Assembly (NCBI RefSeq): GCF_017603825.1
Contig: NZ_CP072014.1
Span: 1,674,001 to 1,738,000, forward strand
Origin: Arthrobacter crystallopoietes
GTDB lineage: Bacteria; Actinomycetota; Actinomycetes; Actinomycetales; Micrococcaceae
Direction: 5' to 3'
DNA: 64,000 bases
How positions within the stretch are numbered: position 1 is the stretch's first letter; each line of letters begins with the position of its first letter. Of the stretch, positions 30,268 through 38,870 are shown one piece after another. The translations under genes and the position numbers were made by a program. Below the pieces are notes generated by a model. That model made no database searches. It worked only from the letters and a program-made list of their open reading frames with translations, and was not told the DNA's origin.

Positions 30268-31062
30268 CTACAGGTGGATCTTTACGTCTGCATTTGCACG
30301 CAGGTCCTTGATCAATGCCTGCGCTGCTTCGCCCTGCTTCTGGCTCTTCAGCTGCTCTTCGAGAGCCGGCTTGGCTTCCTCAAAAGGCGGAATCTCGGCG
30401 CCCTGGCCGCCCTGCTGCTTCATTTGCTCCTGCTGGGCCTTGGCCTGGTCATAGGCCTTCTTCAGCTCTTCTTCCGTGGGCTTGGTGTCCCCGGACTCTT
30501 CGGCAACGAGCGCTTCCACTCTTACCTGCTTCTCGATTTCGGACATGACTGTTTTCTCGTCCATGCCCTGGTCCTTCATGGCAGCAAGGAATTCGTCCTT
30601 GCTCTTGAGCTGGCTCGATTTCACCAGCTCGTCCAAGGTGGAATCCACTTTTTTCTTGGGTGCCTCAAGGCCGCGGTTGTCTGCTTCCTGCGTGAGCAGG
30701 ATCGAGCTGATCATGCCTTCGACCGTCTGGTCTTTGAGCTTGTCCTGGTCAAGCTTCTGCCCGCTCATTTGCGACTGCATGGCCATTTGCTGGAACTGGC
30801 CTTCATAGGCGGCGACAAAGTCCTTCTTGGCGATCTTTTCGCCGTTGACTTCCGCCACGACATCAGGAACGCCCTCGGTGTCCGGCTTGGGCATTTCCTG
30901 CGCCTCCGGATTCGCGCCTTCGGAGGCCGCGCCGCTCGGGGCTGGTGCTTCCTGCTGGGTGCTCGCGCTGTTCCCGCCTTCTCCGGCCGGGGCACTGCAT
31001 GCGGTAACGGCGGAAATTGAGCCCGCCACGGCCAGGGCCAAAAGCCACTTTTTGCTGCTCAT
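30268..31062 (-). CDS. SurA-N domain lipoprotein (putative extracytoplasmic chaperone)
   Basis: A 264-aa secreted lipoprotein: positively charged MSSKKW, a hydrophobic stretch, and lipobox AVTAC with the modified Cys at 22, then a Pro/Glu/Ala-rich linker. From about residue 70 it matches SurA N-terminal chaperone regions (PDVVAEVNGEKIAKKDF) with long helices. No PPIase domain follows, so it resembles a foldase without the isomerase. ATG 31062 follows GGAAAGGA; an ATG further upstream is less likely. Confidence 0.82.
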   Translation of the reverse strand: MSSKKWLLALAVAGSISAVTACSAPAGEGGNSASTQQEAPAPSGAASEGANPEAQEMPKPDTEGVPDVVAEVNGEKIAKKDFVAAYEGQFQQMAMQSQMSGQKLDQDKLKDQTVEGMISSILLTQEADNRGLEAPKKKVDSTLDELVKSSQLKSKDEFLAAMKDQGMDEKTVMSEIEKQVRVEALVAEESGDTKPTEEELKKAYDQAKAQQEQMKQQGGQGAEIPPFEEAKPALEEQLKSQKQGEAAQALIKDLRANADVKIHL

Positions 31063-31217
31063 AAAGTCCTTTCCAATCAAGTTAACCACCGACGCTAACA
31101 GGCGCAGGCAAATCCACCTCCCAGCCGGCGTTCAGGAATGGCCGGAATTGCTGGCATGAGTGAGCCAGAAGATTGCTACCGCCCGGACTGGTGATTACTG
31201 CTCAGCGCCCGTGCCGC

Positions 31218-31253
31218 ATACCCTTATTTTTCGGCCCGGACGCTGTTAATGTT
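31218..31253 (+). promoter_or_regulatory. shared upstream element, copy A
   Basis: ATACCCTTA, then 17 bases containing CGGCCCGG, then TGTTAATGTT, 79 bases before ATG 31332. Nearly identical in sequence and spacing to the reverse-strand copy at 40930-40966. Read on the reverse strand it contains GCGT-N16-GGGTAT, a sigmaB-type pattern facing the SurA-like gene. Confidence 0.55.
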
Positions 31254-31331
31254 GAGGTACCGGCAGCCGTCGGTCATGGCCCGCCGGAATGGATCCAGCC
31301 GGAGCCAGCCGCGCGGCACCAGGAGGTAGTC

Positions 31332-31499
31332 ATGGCATCAACAGAAGAGATCAAGCAAAAAACGGGGGACCGGGAGCACGCTCTCGGCGTAACGGAGCCG
31401 GCCCAACCGTCCAAAGACAGTGAGCAGCCCCTCAGCGAGGAGCCCCTCGACGAGGGCCAGCCCACCGGACATTTGGAGGCCACCCCTGAGACGGACTGA
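31332..31499 (+). CDS. small acidic protein, 55 aa
   Basis: Hydrophilic 55-aa protein starting MASTEEIKQKTGDREHALGV, rich in Glu, Pro and Thr, without Cys or hydrophobic segments. AGGAGG at 31321-31326 is ideally placed for ATG 31332. Its promoter region holds element A, shared with other small acidic genes, and an intrinsic terminator follows immediately, so it is a complete single-gene unit despite its size. Function unknown. Confidence 0.75.
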   Translation: MASTEEIKQKTGDREHALGVTEPAQPSKDSEQPLSEEPLDEGQPTGHLEATPETD

Positions 31500-31517
31500 A
31501 TCGAATAGAAGCTGCAC

Positions 31518-31558
31518 ATAAATGTGCCCCGTACGTTTCCCGTACAGGGCATATTTAT
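31518..31558. terminator. terminator hairpin
   Basis: ATAAATGTGCCC and GGGCATATTTAT pair across an inner GTAC/GTAC helix, with mismatches beside the GTAC pairs. It lies between the acidic gene and the end of the converging DUF4383 gene. Confidence 0.8.
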
Positions 31559-31570
31559 TCTGAAAACTGA

Positions 31571-32038
31571 TCAGGTCTTCATCCGTGTATCGCCCCGGTG
31601 CCGGACCATGTACGTAACTCCGAGTCCTGCCAGGACCACGCCGACAATGAAGTGCAGCCAGTTGGTGGCCATATTGAAGGACAGGAAATTGGCCACGGAT
31701 TCGAGATTGATAATGAGGCCATAGATCCACATGGCCAGATACAAGGCGCCTGCCCCAAGCAGGAAGTCCTTGGCCCCGGCGGCCGTACGGCTCATGGCCC
31801 ACCCCGCGGCACCGACCACGATGTAGACGATGTTCAGCAGCATGGAGATCTGGAATGCATTGAAGAGCATGGCCTCGGAACCAGCGGCAAATGCCAGCTG
31901 GTCATAAGCCATAGTGATGCCGGGAATGAATCCCAGGATGCCGAGAACGATTAGAACAATGCCCGAGCCCATCGCAGCATTGCGCACATTTCCACGTGAG
32001 ACATGTGCATGATGCGCAGACGGTGAAGCGGTGGTCAT
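31571..32038 (-). CDS. DUF4383 membrane protein, copy 1
   Basis: A 155-aa protein with four predicted helices: IVLIVLGILGFIPGIT, an ISMLLNIVYIVVGAAGWAM helix, LGAGALYLAMWIYGL and WLHFIVGVVLAGLGV. The LGFIPGIT and NIVxxxxGxAG patterns mark DUF4383, of unknown role. GGGAGGAG directly precedes ATG 32038. A second member lies at 52235 with the same helix plan. The C-terminal RHRGDTRMKT tail is basic. Confidence 0.82.
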   Translation of the reverse strand: MTTASPSAHHAHVSRGNVRNAAMGSGIVLIVLGILGFIPGITMAYDQLAFAAGSEAMLFNAFQISMLLNIVYIVVGAAGWAMSRTAAGAKDFLLGAGALYLAMWIYGLIINLESVANFLSFNMATNWLHFIVGVVLAGLGVTYMVRHRGDTRMKT

Positions 32039-32328
32039 TTCTCCTCCCAAAACTGTGAGTAACAATTTTCCGGGTGGTTGCCCGGCTGTTGGTAGGGCGT
32101 ATCTGACGGAGTACCAGCACTTAAATTCTACTGCTGCAGGGGTGCCAAGCATATGGAAAAGTTGCCGCCGGCAATAACGACGGCGGCTGTTCGGCCGCGG
32201 TTCCCCCGGTCACCGGCGGTAGCCGATTGCCTTGATAACGGTGGCTAACCTCTAGGGCATAAGTAGGCTGAGTATTACCAGTGCCGCGGCATCGGGGCCC
32301 GGCGCCAACCGCATGAAAGAGCACGCTC

Positions 32329-32562
32329 ATGGACACCTGCGATACCTGCGGCAATTCGTACGACAAGACCTTCACGATCACCAAGGGCGGCAAGACCGGC
32401 ACTTATGACAGTTTCGAATGCGCCATCCACGCTCTGGCCCCTACCTGCGAGCACTGCGGATGCCGCATTCTGGGCCACGGCGTCGAGGCTGAAGAGAGGA
32501 TGTACTGCTGTGCACACTGTGCCAGGGAATCCGGATACCAGGACGTGGCGGACCGTGCCTGA
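32329..32562 (+). CDS. Cys-rich metallothionein/zinc-ribbon-like small protein
   Basis: A 77-aa protein with ten Cys and four His: CDTCG at the start, FECAIHALAP, CEHCGCRILGHG and MYCCAHCARESG. The second half resembles prokaryotic metallothioneins (CxxCxC ... YCCxxCA), and the first half looks like half of a zinc ribbon. Metal binding is a strong inference from Cys spacing; storage versus structural zinc is open. ATG 32329, weak upstream site. Confidence 0.7.
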   Translation: MDTCDTCGNSYDKTFTITKGGKTGTYDSFECAIHALAPTCEHCGCRILGHGVEAEERMYCCAHCARESGYQDVADRA

Positions 32563-32631
32563 GGTCAACGCCGACGGCTGCTAGCGGGGCCGGTCCGCTG
32601 AGGGCTGGTCCACTGGTTCAAACCGGCCCCA

Positions 32632-33309
32632 CTAATTCGATCCCGCTGAGGACACCGCAGTCATGGTGGTCACGGTGGTGGCAGCCGTGATCGCGGCGGA
32701 GATAGCGTCCTTCACCGCCTTGGACGCCCAGTCGCCGTCGGTAATTTCCTGCACCCGTTCCTTGGCGACCGGGCCGAAACACTTCTCCAGAATCTTCGTG
32801 GCATCCGCCAGCGCGATCACGCTGGCGCTGAAGCCGTCGGGCCGGAGACCGGACAGGACGTTGCCAATCCGTTCGCGCAGCCGCTGCTCCGGGACTGGAT
32901 CGACCTCCGGGTACCTGACAGTAGGAAAGAGCCCTAGGATCCTGCCTTCTACGCGGGCCACAACGCGCCGGTCGGCGAGCAGGTCGCCGACCAACTTCTT
33001 GGGGGAGCGGCTGGCGAACTTCGTCACCCAGTGTTCGGTCCTATACGGCCTGCGTGCGTCGGTGATGAGCTGGAGGAAACGCCCGTAACCGCTGGAACTG
33101 GCGACCTCATACCCGGGCGCAGGAACGACCTTCCGGCCCTCGATGGTGATGGCGCCGGTGAGGGCCAGCTCGCTGAGAATCGCTCCGCCCAAACCATAGC
33201 TAAGCGTTGATCCGTCCAGCATCGCCTTGCCGTCTCCGTCCCGCAGACAGAGCAGCAGAAAAGCTTCGGGCACACTCAGAGGTGAAGATGCAGCCGATTC
33301 CGGTGGCAT
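32632..33309 (-). CDS. GPP34/GOLPH3-family phosphoprotein
   Basis: A 225-aa protein of the GOLPH3 (GPP34) family, known in eukaryotes as a phosphoinositide-binding Golgi protein and found in Actinobacteria with unknown role. Marks: SVPEAFLLLCLRDGDGK, LSYGLGGAILSELALTGAI, and VVARVEGRILGLFPTVRYP in the middle. It is divergent from an App1-type phosphatase gene 109 bases away, which is suggestive of lipid-related work. Confidence 0.85.
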   Translation of the reverse strand: MPPESAASSPLSVPEAFLLLCLRDGDGKAMLDGSTLSYGLGGAILSELALTGAITIEGRKVVPAPGYEVASSSGYGRFLQLITDARRPYRTEHWVTKFASRSPKKLVGDLLADRRVVARVEGRILGLFPTVRYPEVDPVPEQRLRERIGNVLSGLRPDGFSASVIALADATKILEKCFGPVAKERVQEITDGDWASKAVKDAISAAITAATTVTTMTAVSSAGSN

Positions 33310-33417
33310 GACGACAGCTTAGCGGCTGGGTTGCCCGAGCGGGCGGAATATGCGCAGATGCCGACCCGGGACAGGGAATCTTTCCGTGGGGCGGGACCAG
33401 CATGGCAAACTGTGCGT

Positions 33418-34482
33418 ATGTCATCCAGCGTAGAGAACCAGGACATCCAGCAGAAGGCCGCCCATATCGGGATGCGCCTTGAGGACAAGTGGCAAAACTG
33501 GCGTGAGCGCAAGGCCCGTGGGCGCGGCGATAATGTCGCAGTCCTGCCGTTCACCGGCTACGGGACCAATGGCTGGGTCCGTGTACTCGGACGCGTAGTG
33601 ATGGCCAAGGAAGGCGCGTTCGAGAACGGGAAGGTTGCCTCGCAGATTCTGGCGGATGGCATCCGCGGCTGGCGCAACTTCATCAGTCCGCCCGTCGCCA
33701 ACGCCAGGGTCGTCATCGGGATCAACGGCGTGGAGCATGAAGTCACGGCAGACCGCGGCGGCGTTGTCGATTCGCATGTGCCGGCGGACCTGCCGGAAGG
33801 CTGGACCACCGTGACGCTCAGCTGCGAGGGCTCGATCCCGGTGGAGGCGGCGGTCTACATCGTGCCCGCCGACATCAAGTTCGGCATCCTGTCGGACATC
33901 GACGATACGGTGATGGTAACCGCGCTGCCGCGGCCGTTCCTGGCAGCGTGGAACACCTTCGTCCTGGACGAGCACGCCCGTAATGCCACGCCGGGCATGG
34001 CTGTCATGCTCGAACGCGTCACCCGCGAGCATCCGGGGAGCCCGGTGCTGTACCTTTCCACCGGCGCCTGGAATGTAGCCCAGACCCTCACGCGATTCCT
34101 CTCGCGGAACCTGTATCCCGACGGCGCCCTATTGCTCACCGACTGGGGACCAACCCGCGAGCGGTGGTTCCGCAGCGGGATGGAGCACAAGACCAGCCAG
34201 CTGATGCGGCTGGCCCGCGAATTCCCCGACGTGAAGTGGCTGCTCATTGGCGACGACGGCCAGCATGACGAAGCCATCTACGCAGGCTTCGCCCAGCGCT
34301 ATCCGGAGCATGTTGCGGCCATTGCCATCCGCCAGCTGTCCGTCAGCGAAGCTGTGCTGGCCGGTGGACGTTCCCAGGCCAAACCGGCCAACGCCACACC
34401 GGGCATTGATTGGATCTACGCTCCGGACGGCGCCGGGATTGCCGCCCAACTGCACGAGCTCGGGATCATCAACGGCTCCTGA
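33418..34482 (+). CDS. App1-type phosphatidate phosphatase domain protein (DUF2183)
   Basis: A 354-aa protein with the App1 catalytic domain. The HAD-type nucleophile motif reads SDIDDTVMVTA near residue 158, and later VLYLSTGAWNVAQTL and WLLIGDDGQHDEAIY give the remaining HAD motifs. Yeast App1 dephosphorylates phosphatidate; bacterial substrates are unknown. ATG 33418 is preferred over 33331, which lies close to the divergent gene, though neither has a good ribosome site. A perfect terminator follows. Confidence 0.85.
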   Translation: MSSSVENQDIQQKAAHIGMRLEDKWQNWRERKARGRGDNVAVLPFTGYGTNGWVRVLGRVVMAKEGAFENGKVASQILADGIRGWRNFISPPVANARVVIGINGVEHEVTADRGGVVDSHVPADLPEGWTTVTLSCEGSIPVEAAVYIVPADIKFGILSDIDDTVMVTALPRPFLAAWNTFVLDEHARNATPGMAVMLERVTREHPGSPVLYLSTGAWNVAQTLTRFLSRNLYPDGALLLTDWGPTRERWFRSGMEHKTSQLMRLAREFPDVKWLLIGDDGQHDEAIYAGFAQRYPEHVAAIAIRQLSVSEAVLAGGRSQAKPANATPGIDWIYAPDGAGIAAQLHELGIINGS

Positions 34483-34490
34483 GAATGCAA

Positions 34491-34521
34491 CAGCGGAGCC
34501 GGAATCGATCCGGCTCCGCTG
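34491..34521. terminator. perfect bidirectional terminator
   Basis: CAGCGGAGCCGGA, loop ATCGA, TCCGGCTCCGCTG, between the converging App1 and CarD genes. Confidence 0.88.
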
Positions 34522-34542
34522 GCGGTACTGCCAAGTTGCGCG

Positions 34543-35085
34543 CTAGGCGCTGGCTGCAGTTTTGACGCGCTTCGGCGTCGGTGTTGGTGTTTCTTCCACG
34601 TCTTCCGGACGCAGGACGTCGTCAATGATGGCGCCGGCACCGGCTTCGTCCGTGTTCTCGGACAGCGCGAGTTCGGACACCAGGATCCGGCGGGCCTGTT
34701 CCAGCTGGCGCTTCTCACCGGCAGGGGCGACGCCGGACTGCAAGCGGCGGGTCAGATCACGAACAACTTCGCTGACCTTGTAAACGTCCCCGTTAGTGAT
34801 CTTTTCCTGATTGGCCTTAAAGCGGCGGGACCAGATTTCCTTCTCGGTGGAGACCGGGGTGCGCAGGATGCCGATGACCTTCTGTACGCCCTTCTTGCCG
34901 ATCGGCTGGCGTACGCCGAGGTCCTTGGCCTTGGCCGCGGGTACCTCGATCATCAGACCGTCGTGGTGGACGCGGAACTGCAGGTACTTGGTGTCGGACT
35001 CGTTAAAGGAGCGGTTGGTAACGCCTGTCACGGTCACTGCACCGTGCGGCGGGTAGACAAGACTGTCGCCTACGTTAAGCTTCAT
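34543..35085 (-). CDS. carD: CarD-family RNA polymerase-binding regulator
   Basis: A 180-aa CarD/CdnL protein that binds the RNA polymerase beta subunit and stabilises open complexes, notably at rRNA promoters. The N-terminal RID domain starts MKLNVGDSLVYPPHGAVTV, and the helical C-terminal domain contains EIWSRRFKANQEKITNGD and VVRDLTRR. A Pro/Thr tail extends beyond the usual ~160 residues. Transcribed alone, with its upstream side facing a divergent TetR gene. Confidence 0.92.
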   Translation of the reverse strand: MKLNVGDSLVYPPHGAVTVTGVTNRSFNESDTKYLQFRVHHDGLMIEVPAAKAKDLGVRQPIGKKGVQKVIGILRTPVSTEKEIWSRRFKANQEKITNGDVYKVSEVVRDLTRRLQSGVAPAGEKRQLEQARRILVSELALSENTDEAGAGAIIDDVLRPEDVEETPTPTPKRVKTAASA

Positions 35086-35219
35086 GAGAATAATGCCCTT
35101 TCATGCCATTATGGCAGATACTGCCACATTGGCAGGGGGTGGGCAAATGTGGGATATCCTAGAACCCGGCCGGCGCCACGGGAAGTCCGGGATGGCACCG
35201 GAAAGGACGAAAGAGGCGG

Positions 35220-35867
35220 ATGAGGGTCAAAAGCGCAGAAACACGGGCGACGGCGGACCATCCGGTTGCTGTTTCGCCTGGTTTGAGGGAGCGCCGGCGG
35301 CTGCAAACGCGGGCGGAAATCACCGATGCGGCACTGCGGCTGTTCGCGGTGGGCGGAGTTGCCAGTACCACCGTGGACGATATTGCCGCGGCTGCCGGAG
35401 TCTCGGCGCGGACCTTCTTCCGCTATTTCTCCACCAAGGAAGAAGCTGCTTTGCCCGTCCACCAAGACTTTAATGAGGCCATTGCCGCAGGTCTGCCCTC
35501 TGTGAATCCGCAGGGCGATGTTCGCAGCGAAGTGGACCGGCTCTACGCCCTGACCGTGCTGCCCTACACAGACAATGATTCACCGTCTGCCCAGCGAATG
35601 CTGCAGGTCAGCCAGCTGATCCGCAAGGAACCGTCGCTGCGTTCGGCGCAGGTCCGGCAGACGGTGGAACGAACCGAGGACCTGCTGGCTGCCTTGGGCG
35701 CAAAGTTCGGTCCCGAGCGGGCTGACCAGATGGAACTGCGCCTGGCCATCGACATTTCCGGGGCCGTGGCCCGCGCCGCGCTGGATACCTGGGTGGGCCT
35801 GCTGGAGGCGGGGGAAGAGGCGGACCTGGCGGAGATCTACCGGCAGGCACGCGCTTTCGCACGTTAG
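35220..35867 (+). CDS. TetR-family transcriptional regulator
   Basis: A 215-aa TetR regulator. The helix-turn-helix runs TRAEITDAALRLFAVGGVAS through VDDIAAAAGVSARTFFRYFS near residues 28-65, and the ligand-binding half is undefined. It is divergent from carD and followed after 28 bases by the pRiA4b-type gene, which it could co-transcribe with. The ligand is unknown. Confidence 0.88.
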   Translation: MRVKSAETRATADHPVAVSPGLRERRRLQTRAEITDAALRLFAVGGVASTTVDDIAAAAGVSARTFFRYFSTKEEAALPVHQDFNEAIAAGLPSVNPQGDVRSEVDRLYALTVLPYTDNDSPSAQRMLQVSQLIRKEPSLRSAQVRQTVERTEDLLAALGAKFGPERADQMELRLAIDISGAVARAALDTWVGLLEAGEEADLAEIYRQARAFAR

Positions 35868-35895
35868 CGGCAGGACTGGCGGCAAAGCTGGCAGA

Positions 35896-37155
35896 ATGAC
35901 GAACATGCGAGCTGCCGAGAAAGCCCTCGACCTGCACATCACTATTGCCGGAACGGAACCTGAGATCTGGCGCGACGTGCGTGTGCCCGCCGCCATCACG
36001 CTCACTGACCTGCACAAGGTCATCCAGCGGGCGTTCGGCTGGGACAACCGGCACCTGCACATGTTCGAAAGCTCCAATGCCGCGGGCCAGGAGCGCCGGT
36101 TCGCCAGCAACGAGGAAACGATCATGGAGCTGGAAACCGAGCCTGCAGCGGTCTTCACTCTTGAAGACGTGTTCACTTCCAGGGGCACCACGCTGGTTTA
36201 CGAGTACGACTTCGGCGACACTTGGCAGCACGAGATCAGCATCAGCGGCCATGCAGTGGCGCCCGCCGGCCAGCTCTCCTGCCTCGCCGGCGCCAACCGC
36301 GGTCCGGTCGAAGATTCCGGCGGAACCGGTGGCTACCGGGAGCTGTGCGGGATCTTGCTGGATCCAAGCCACGAACGGCATGACGACCTGGCCACGTGGT
36401 ACTCCTGGGTTACCAATAAGCCTGCCGCGGAGTTCGATCCGCAGGAATTCGACCTGGAGAAATGCAACCGGAGCCTCGCCCGGTTAAGTCCCCAACTCGG
36501 GGACGCGACGCCCACGCCTGAGGAAATGGCAACCGTCGTACTTCCTGCAAAGTGGTTGCTGCAACGCGTCGGTGCGGACGGGCTCGAGCTGACCAAGGAC
36601 GACTACCTCAAGCCCGCCGTCGTCGCCGACGCGATGACCACCCTCGGCTGGGAAAAGCGTTGGTACGGCAAGTTCAACCGGGAATCGCAGACGCTGCCGG
36701 TGTTCGAACTGCGATCAACGCTGCAGGACTGGGGACTGCTGCGGAAGTTCAAGGGGAAGCTCGTACGGACTCCGGCGGGGCGCAAGACGTACGACGACGA
36801 CGTGCGGCTCTGGGGCTATCTCGCCGATCGCTTCGCTCATCCGCGAGACTCTGGAGAGGCAGAAGTCCGGCGGCGTCTCGTGGACTGGCTGCTGGAAGAC
36901 CGAGTACCCCCGCACAACATGCTTGGGCAGGCCGTCGCGGACAGCCTGATGTCCGCAGGCTTCCGGGCAGCGGACGGCGCTGGCATCACCGATGCGCAGG
37001 GGATGTACCTCTTCATCGAAGCGCGGCGAACGCTGGCGACCCTCGGCGTCTTCGAAGAGGAGGATTTTCTCGACAGTCCACCTTTGGCCAGCGAAGCCGG
37101 CCTGAAATTCTTGTTGGAAGTCCAGCGGCGGCAGAATGAACAGCATGAAGACTGA
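35896..37155 (+). CDS. plasmid pRiA4b ORF-3 family protein
   Basis: A 419-aa protein. The first 190 residues match the pRiA4b ORF-3 / TnpR-like domain: ITIAGTEPEIWRDVRVP, HKVIQRAFGWDNRHLHMF and YEYDFGDTWQHEI. The remaining 230 residues are a separate, mostly helical part I do not recognise. The domain is named from plasmid and transposon passengers, but chromosomal copies are common. Its end overlaps the thioesterase start by a few codons, suggesting coupling. Confidence 0.78.
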   Translation: MTNMRAAEKALDLHITIAGTEPEIWRDVRVPAAITLTDLHKVIQRAFGWDNRHLHMFESSNAAGQERRFASNEETIMELETEPAAVFTLEDVFTSRGTTLVYEYDFGDTWQHEISISGHAVAPAGQLSCLAGANRGPVEDSGGTGGYRELCGILLDPSHERHDDLATWYSWVTNKPAAEFDPQEFDLEKCNRSLARLSPQLGDATPTPEEMATVVLPAKWLLQRVGADGLELTKDDYLKPAVVADAMTTLGWEKRWYGKFNRESQTLPVFELRSTLQDWGLLRKFKGKLVRTPAGRKTYDDDVRLWGYLADRFAHPRDSGEAEVRRRLVDWLLEDRVPPHNMLGQAVADSLMSAGFRAADGAGITDAQGMYLFIEARRTLATLGVFEEEDFLDSPPLASEAGLKFLLEVQRRQNEQHED

Positions 37156-37627
37156 CACCAAAAAGGGCGGGAAGCGGCTGAGCTGCAACGTTCCCATGCG
37201 CTGGGGCGATATGGATGCCTACGGGCACATTAACAATGTGGAGATCCTGCGCATCCTCGAGGAGGCGCGCATTCACGCTTTCGGCCCGCCGGCCGGGACT
37301 GGCGGACCGGGGCTTGAGGTGGACCTGCCGGTATTTTCCGACCTGCCCGACGGCGCCCAGGCGCTGGTGGTCGAGCACCGGGTCAAGTATGTGCGGCCGT
37401 TGAACTACCGGAACATTCCGGCACATGTAGAGGTCTGGGTCAGTGCGTTAAAGGCGGCAAGTCTGACCATCGCCTATGTCATTAGTGATCCGGTGACGGA
37501 GGACGAGTGCGTCCGGGCCGAGACGACGCTGGCGTTCTTCAACGAGGCAGACCAGCGGTTACTGCGTGTTACGCCGGAGCAAAAGTCCCGTCTGCAGCCG
37601 TTCTTGGGCGAGGCAAACTTCCACTGA
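37145..37627 (+). CDS. acyl-CoA thioesterase (hotdog fold, YbgC/4-HBT type)
   Basis: A 160-aa hotdog-fold thioesterase. The catalytic region RWGDMDAYGHINNVEILRIL carries the conserved Asp of the 4-hydroxybenzoyl-CoA thioesterase group, and VKYVRPLNYRNIPAHVEVWV follows. Acyl-CoA chain specificity is unknown. ATG 37145 or ATG 37136 starts it; both lie inside the end of the previous gene. Confidence 0.85.
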   Translation: MKTDTKKGGKRLSCNVPMRWGDMDAYGHINNVEILRILEEARIHAFGPPAGTGGPGLEVDLPVFSDLPDGAQALVVEHRVKYVRPLNYRNIPAHVEVWVSALKAASLTIAYVISDPVTEDECVRAETTLAFFNEADQRLLRVTPEQKSRLQPFLGEANFH

Positions 37628-37660
37628 GCAGGGGCTATGTCCGTGTCGGGCGAGTCCGTG

Positions 37661-37809
37661 TACACTAGGTCACAGTTGTAGTGTTGCGCATGTACTTGGA
37701 ACGGCGAACCCAAAGGGCTAGCCGTTTTTTCTGTAGAAGCGGACAATGGACACCGCGACTGGGGCTTCCCGAAGGTCGGGAACAGTCTCAAACAGAAGGA
37801 TGCATAAAA
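37661..37809 (+). promoter_or_regulatory. structured cspA leader, copy 1 (promoter, attenuator hairpin, SD-proximal stem)
   Basis: A TACACT -10-like box (37661-37666) is followed by a leader conserved with copy 2 at 47917-48068. A hairpin CGGC/GCCG with inner CCC/GGG and six T (37702-37730) looks like an intrinsic terminator ahead of the gene. A second stem (37761-37789; TTCCCGA/TCGGGAA inner helix, GGGGC/GTCTC outer helix) ends seven bases before AGAAGGA. Control by attenuation or temperature is inference. Confidence 0.75.
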
Positions 37810-38013
37810 ATGGCAACAGGTACCGTCAAGTGGTTCAACGCTGAAAAGGGCTTCGGATTCATCCAGCCTGACGACGGCAGCGCAGATGTTTTCGCGCACT
37901 TTTCTGCGATCAATTCGGGTGGCTACCGGTCCCTCGAAGAGAACCAGAAGGTTAGCTTCGAAACCGAGCAGGGCCCCAAGGGACCCCAGGCAGTAAACAT
38001 CACGGTCCTCTAA
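37810..38013 (+). CDS. cspA: cold-shock protein, copy 1
   Basis: A 67-aa CspA-type RNA chaperone. [18 protein letters not shown] holds RNP1 (KGFGFI), and DVFAHFSAI holds RNP2. AGAAGGA precedes ATG 37810 by about ten bases. It differs from the copy at 48069 at only a handful of positions. Preceded by a long structured leader and followed by an intrinsic terminator, so it is a single-gene unit. Confidence 0.96.
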   Translation: MATGTVKWFNAEKGFGFIQPDDGSADVFAHFSAINSGGYRSLEENQKVSFETEQGPKGPQAVNITVL

Positions 38014-38038
38014 ATAGGGACCTGAGGCTTTCGGCCAG

Positions 38039-38067
38039 GAAACAGGGCGGGATTTCCGTCCTGTTTC
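38039..38067 (+). terminator. terminator of cspA copy 1
   Basis: GAAACAGGGCGG, loop GATTT, CCGTCCTGTTTC (one mismatch), followed by TGTTT. Confidence 0.88.
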
Positions 38068-38179
38068 TGTTTAAGCAGATGGATCCCTCGCCGCGTCCCA
38101 GCCGTCCGCGTGCTTCCGCCGTCATCAGGAACCGGCCGGAGCGTTGGACAGGCGCCTCGGTGCCGAGCAGACTGTCGGT

Positions 38180-38728
38180 ATGGCGTCCGGTACAGCTTTG
38201 CGAATCTTCACGGTCGGCCACGGTACCAGCGGCCGCGATGAACTGGCCGGGCTGCTGGCCGGGGCAGGCGTCGAAGCGCTCGTTGACGTGCGGCGCTTTC
38301 CGGGCAGCCGCAAGCATCCGGACATGGGCAAGGATGCTCTGGCCAAATGGCTTCCCGACGCCGGTATCGCATACCGCTGGGAAGAGCAGCTGGGCGGCAG
38401 GCGAAGAATTCCTGCCGGCGAGCCTGAGCCGGACAGTTGGTGGAAGGTAGCCGCTTTCCGCGCCTATGCCGCCTACACGCGGACCCCTGAATTCGATGCA
38501 GGCCTGGAGCGGTTGCTGGATTACGCGCGCTCGCAGGTGACAACGGTGATGTGCAGCGAAACTGTCTGGTGGCGTTGCCACCGCCGCATTATTTCCGATG
38601 TGCTGGTTCTCCGCCACGGTGTGGACGTGCTGCATTTGATGCCCGGCGGCAAGCTGGTACCGCACAAAGTGGCAGAGGGAGCCTGGCTAAACGGCAGCAT
38701 TGTCCGTTGGGATGGACCAGCAGACTAA
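38180..38728 (+). CDS. DUF488 family protein
   Basis: A 182-aa DUF488 protein. Conserved parts: RIFTVGHGTSGRDELAGLL, LVDVRRFPGSRKHPDM, and the Cys/His motif MCSETVWWRCHRRIIS. The last suggests a catalytic or metal-binding Cys-His site, but no activity is known. Start taken as ATG 38180; a TTG at 38144 is in frame. No operon partner. Confidence 0.8.
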   Translation: MASGTALRIFTVGHGTSGRDELAGLLAGAGVEALVDVRRFPGSRKHPDMGKDALAKWLPDAGIAYRWEEQLGGRRRIPAGEPEPDSWWKVAAFRAYAAYTRTPEFDAGLERLLDYARSQVTTVMCSETVWWRCHRRIISDVLVLRHGVDVLHLMPGGKLVPHKVAEGAWLNGSIVRWDGPAD

Positions 38729-38870
38729 GCGCCGTTCGACTGCTCTCAGGAACGAACGCGAACGCGCCCGCGGCCTTGGCCTGAATGGCGGCAGGTTACG
38801 CTGCCACTCCAGCCAAAACTGCGGACGCGTCCGGAGGTGCTGAGTCTAGGTTCTTGAGCCTAGGTGCTGG

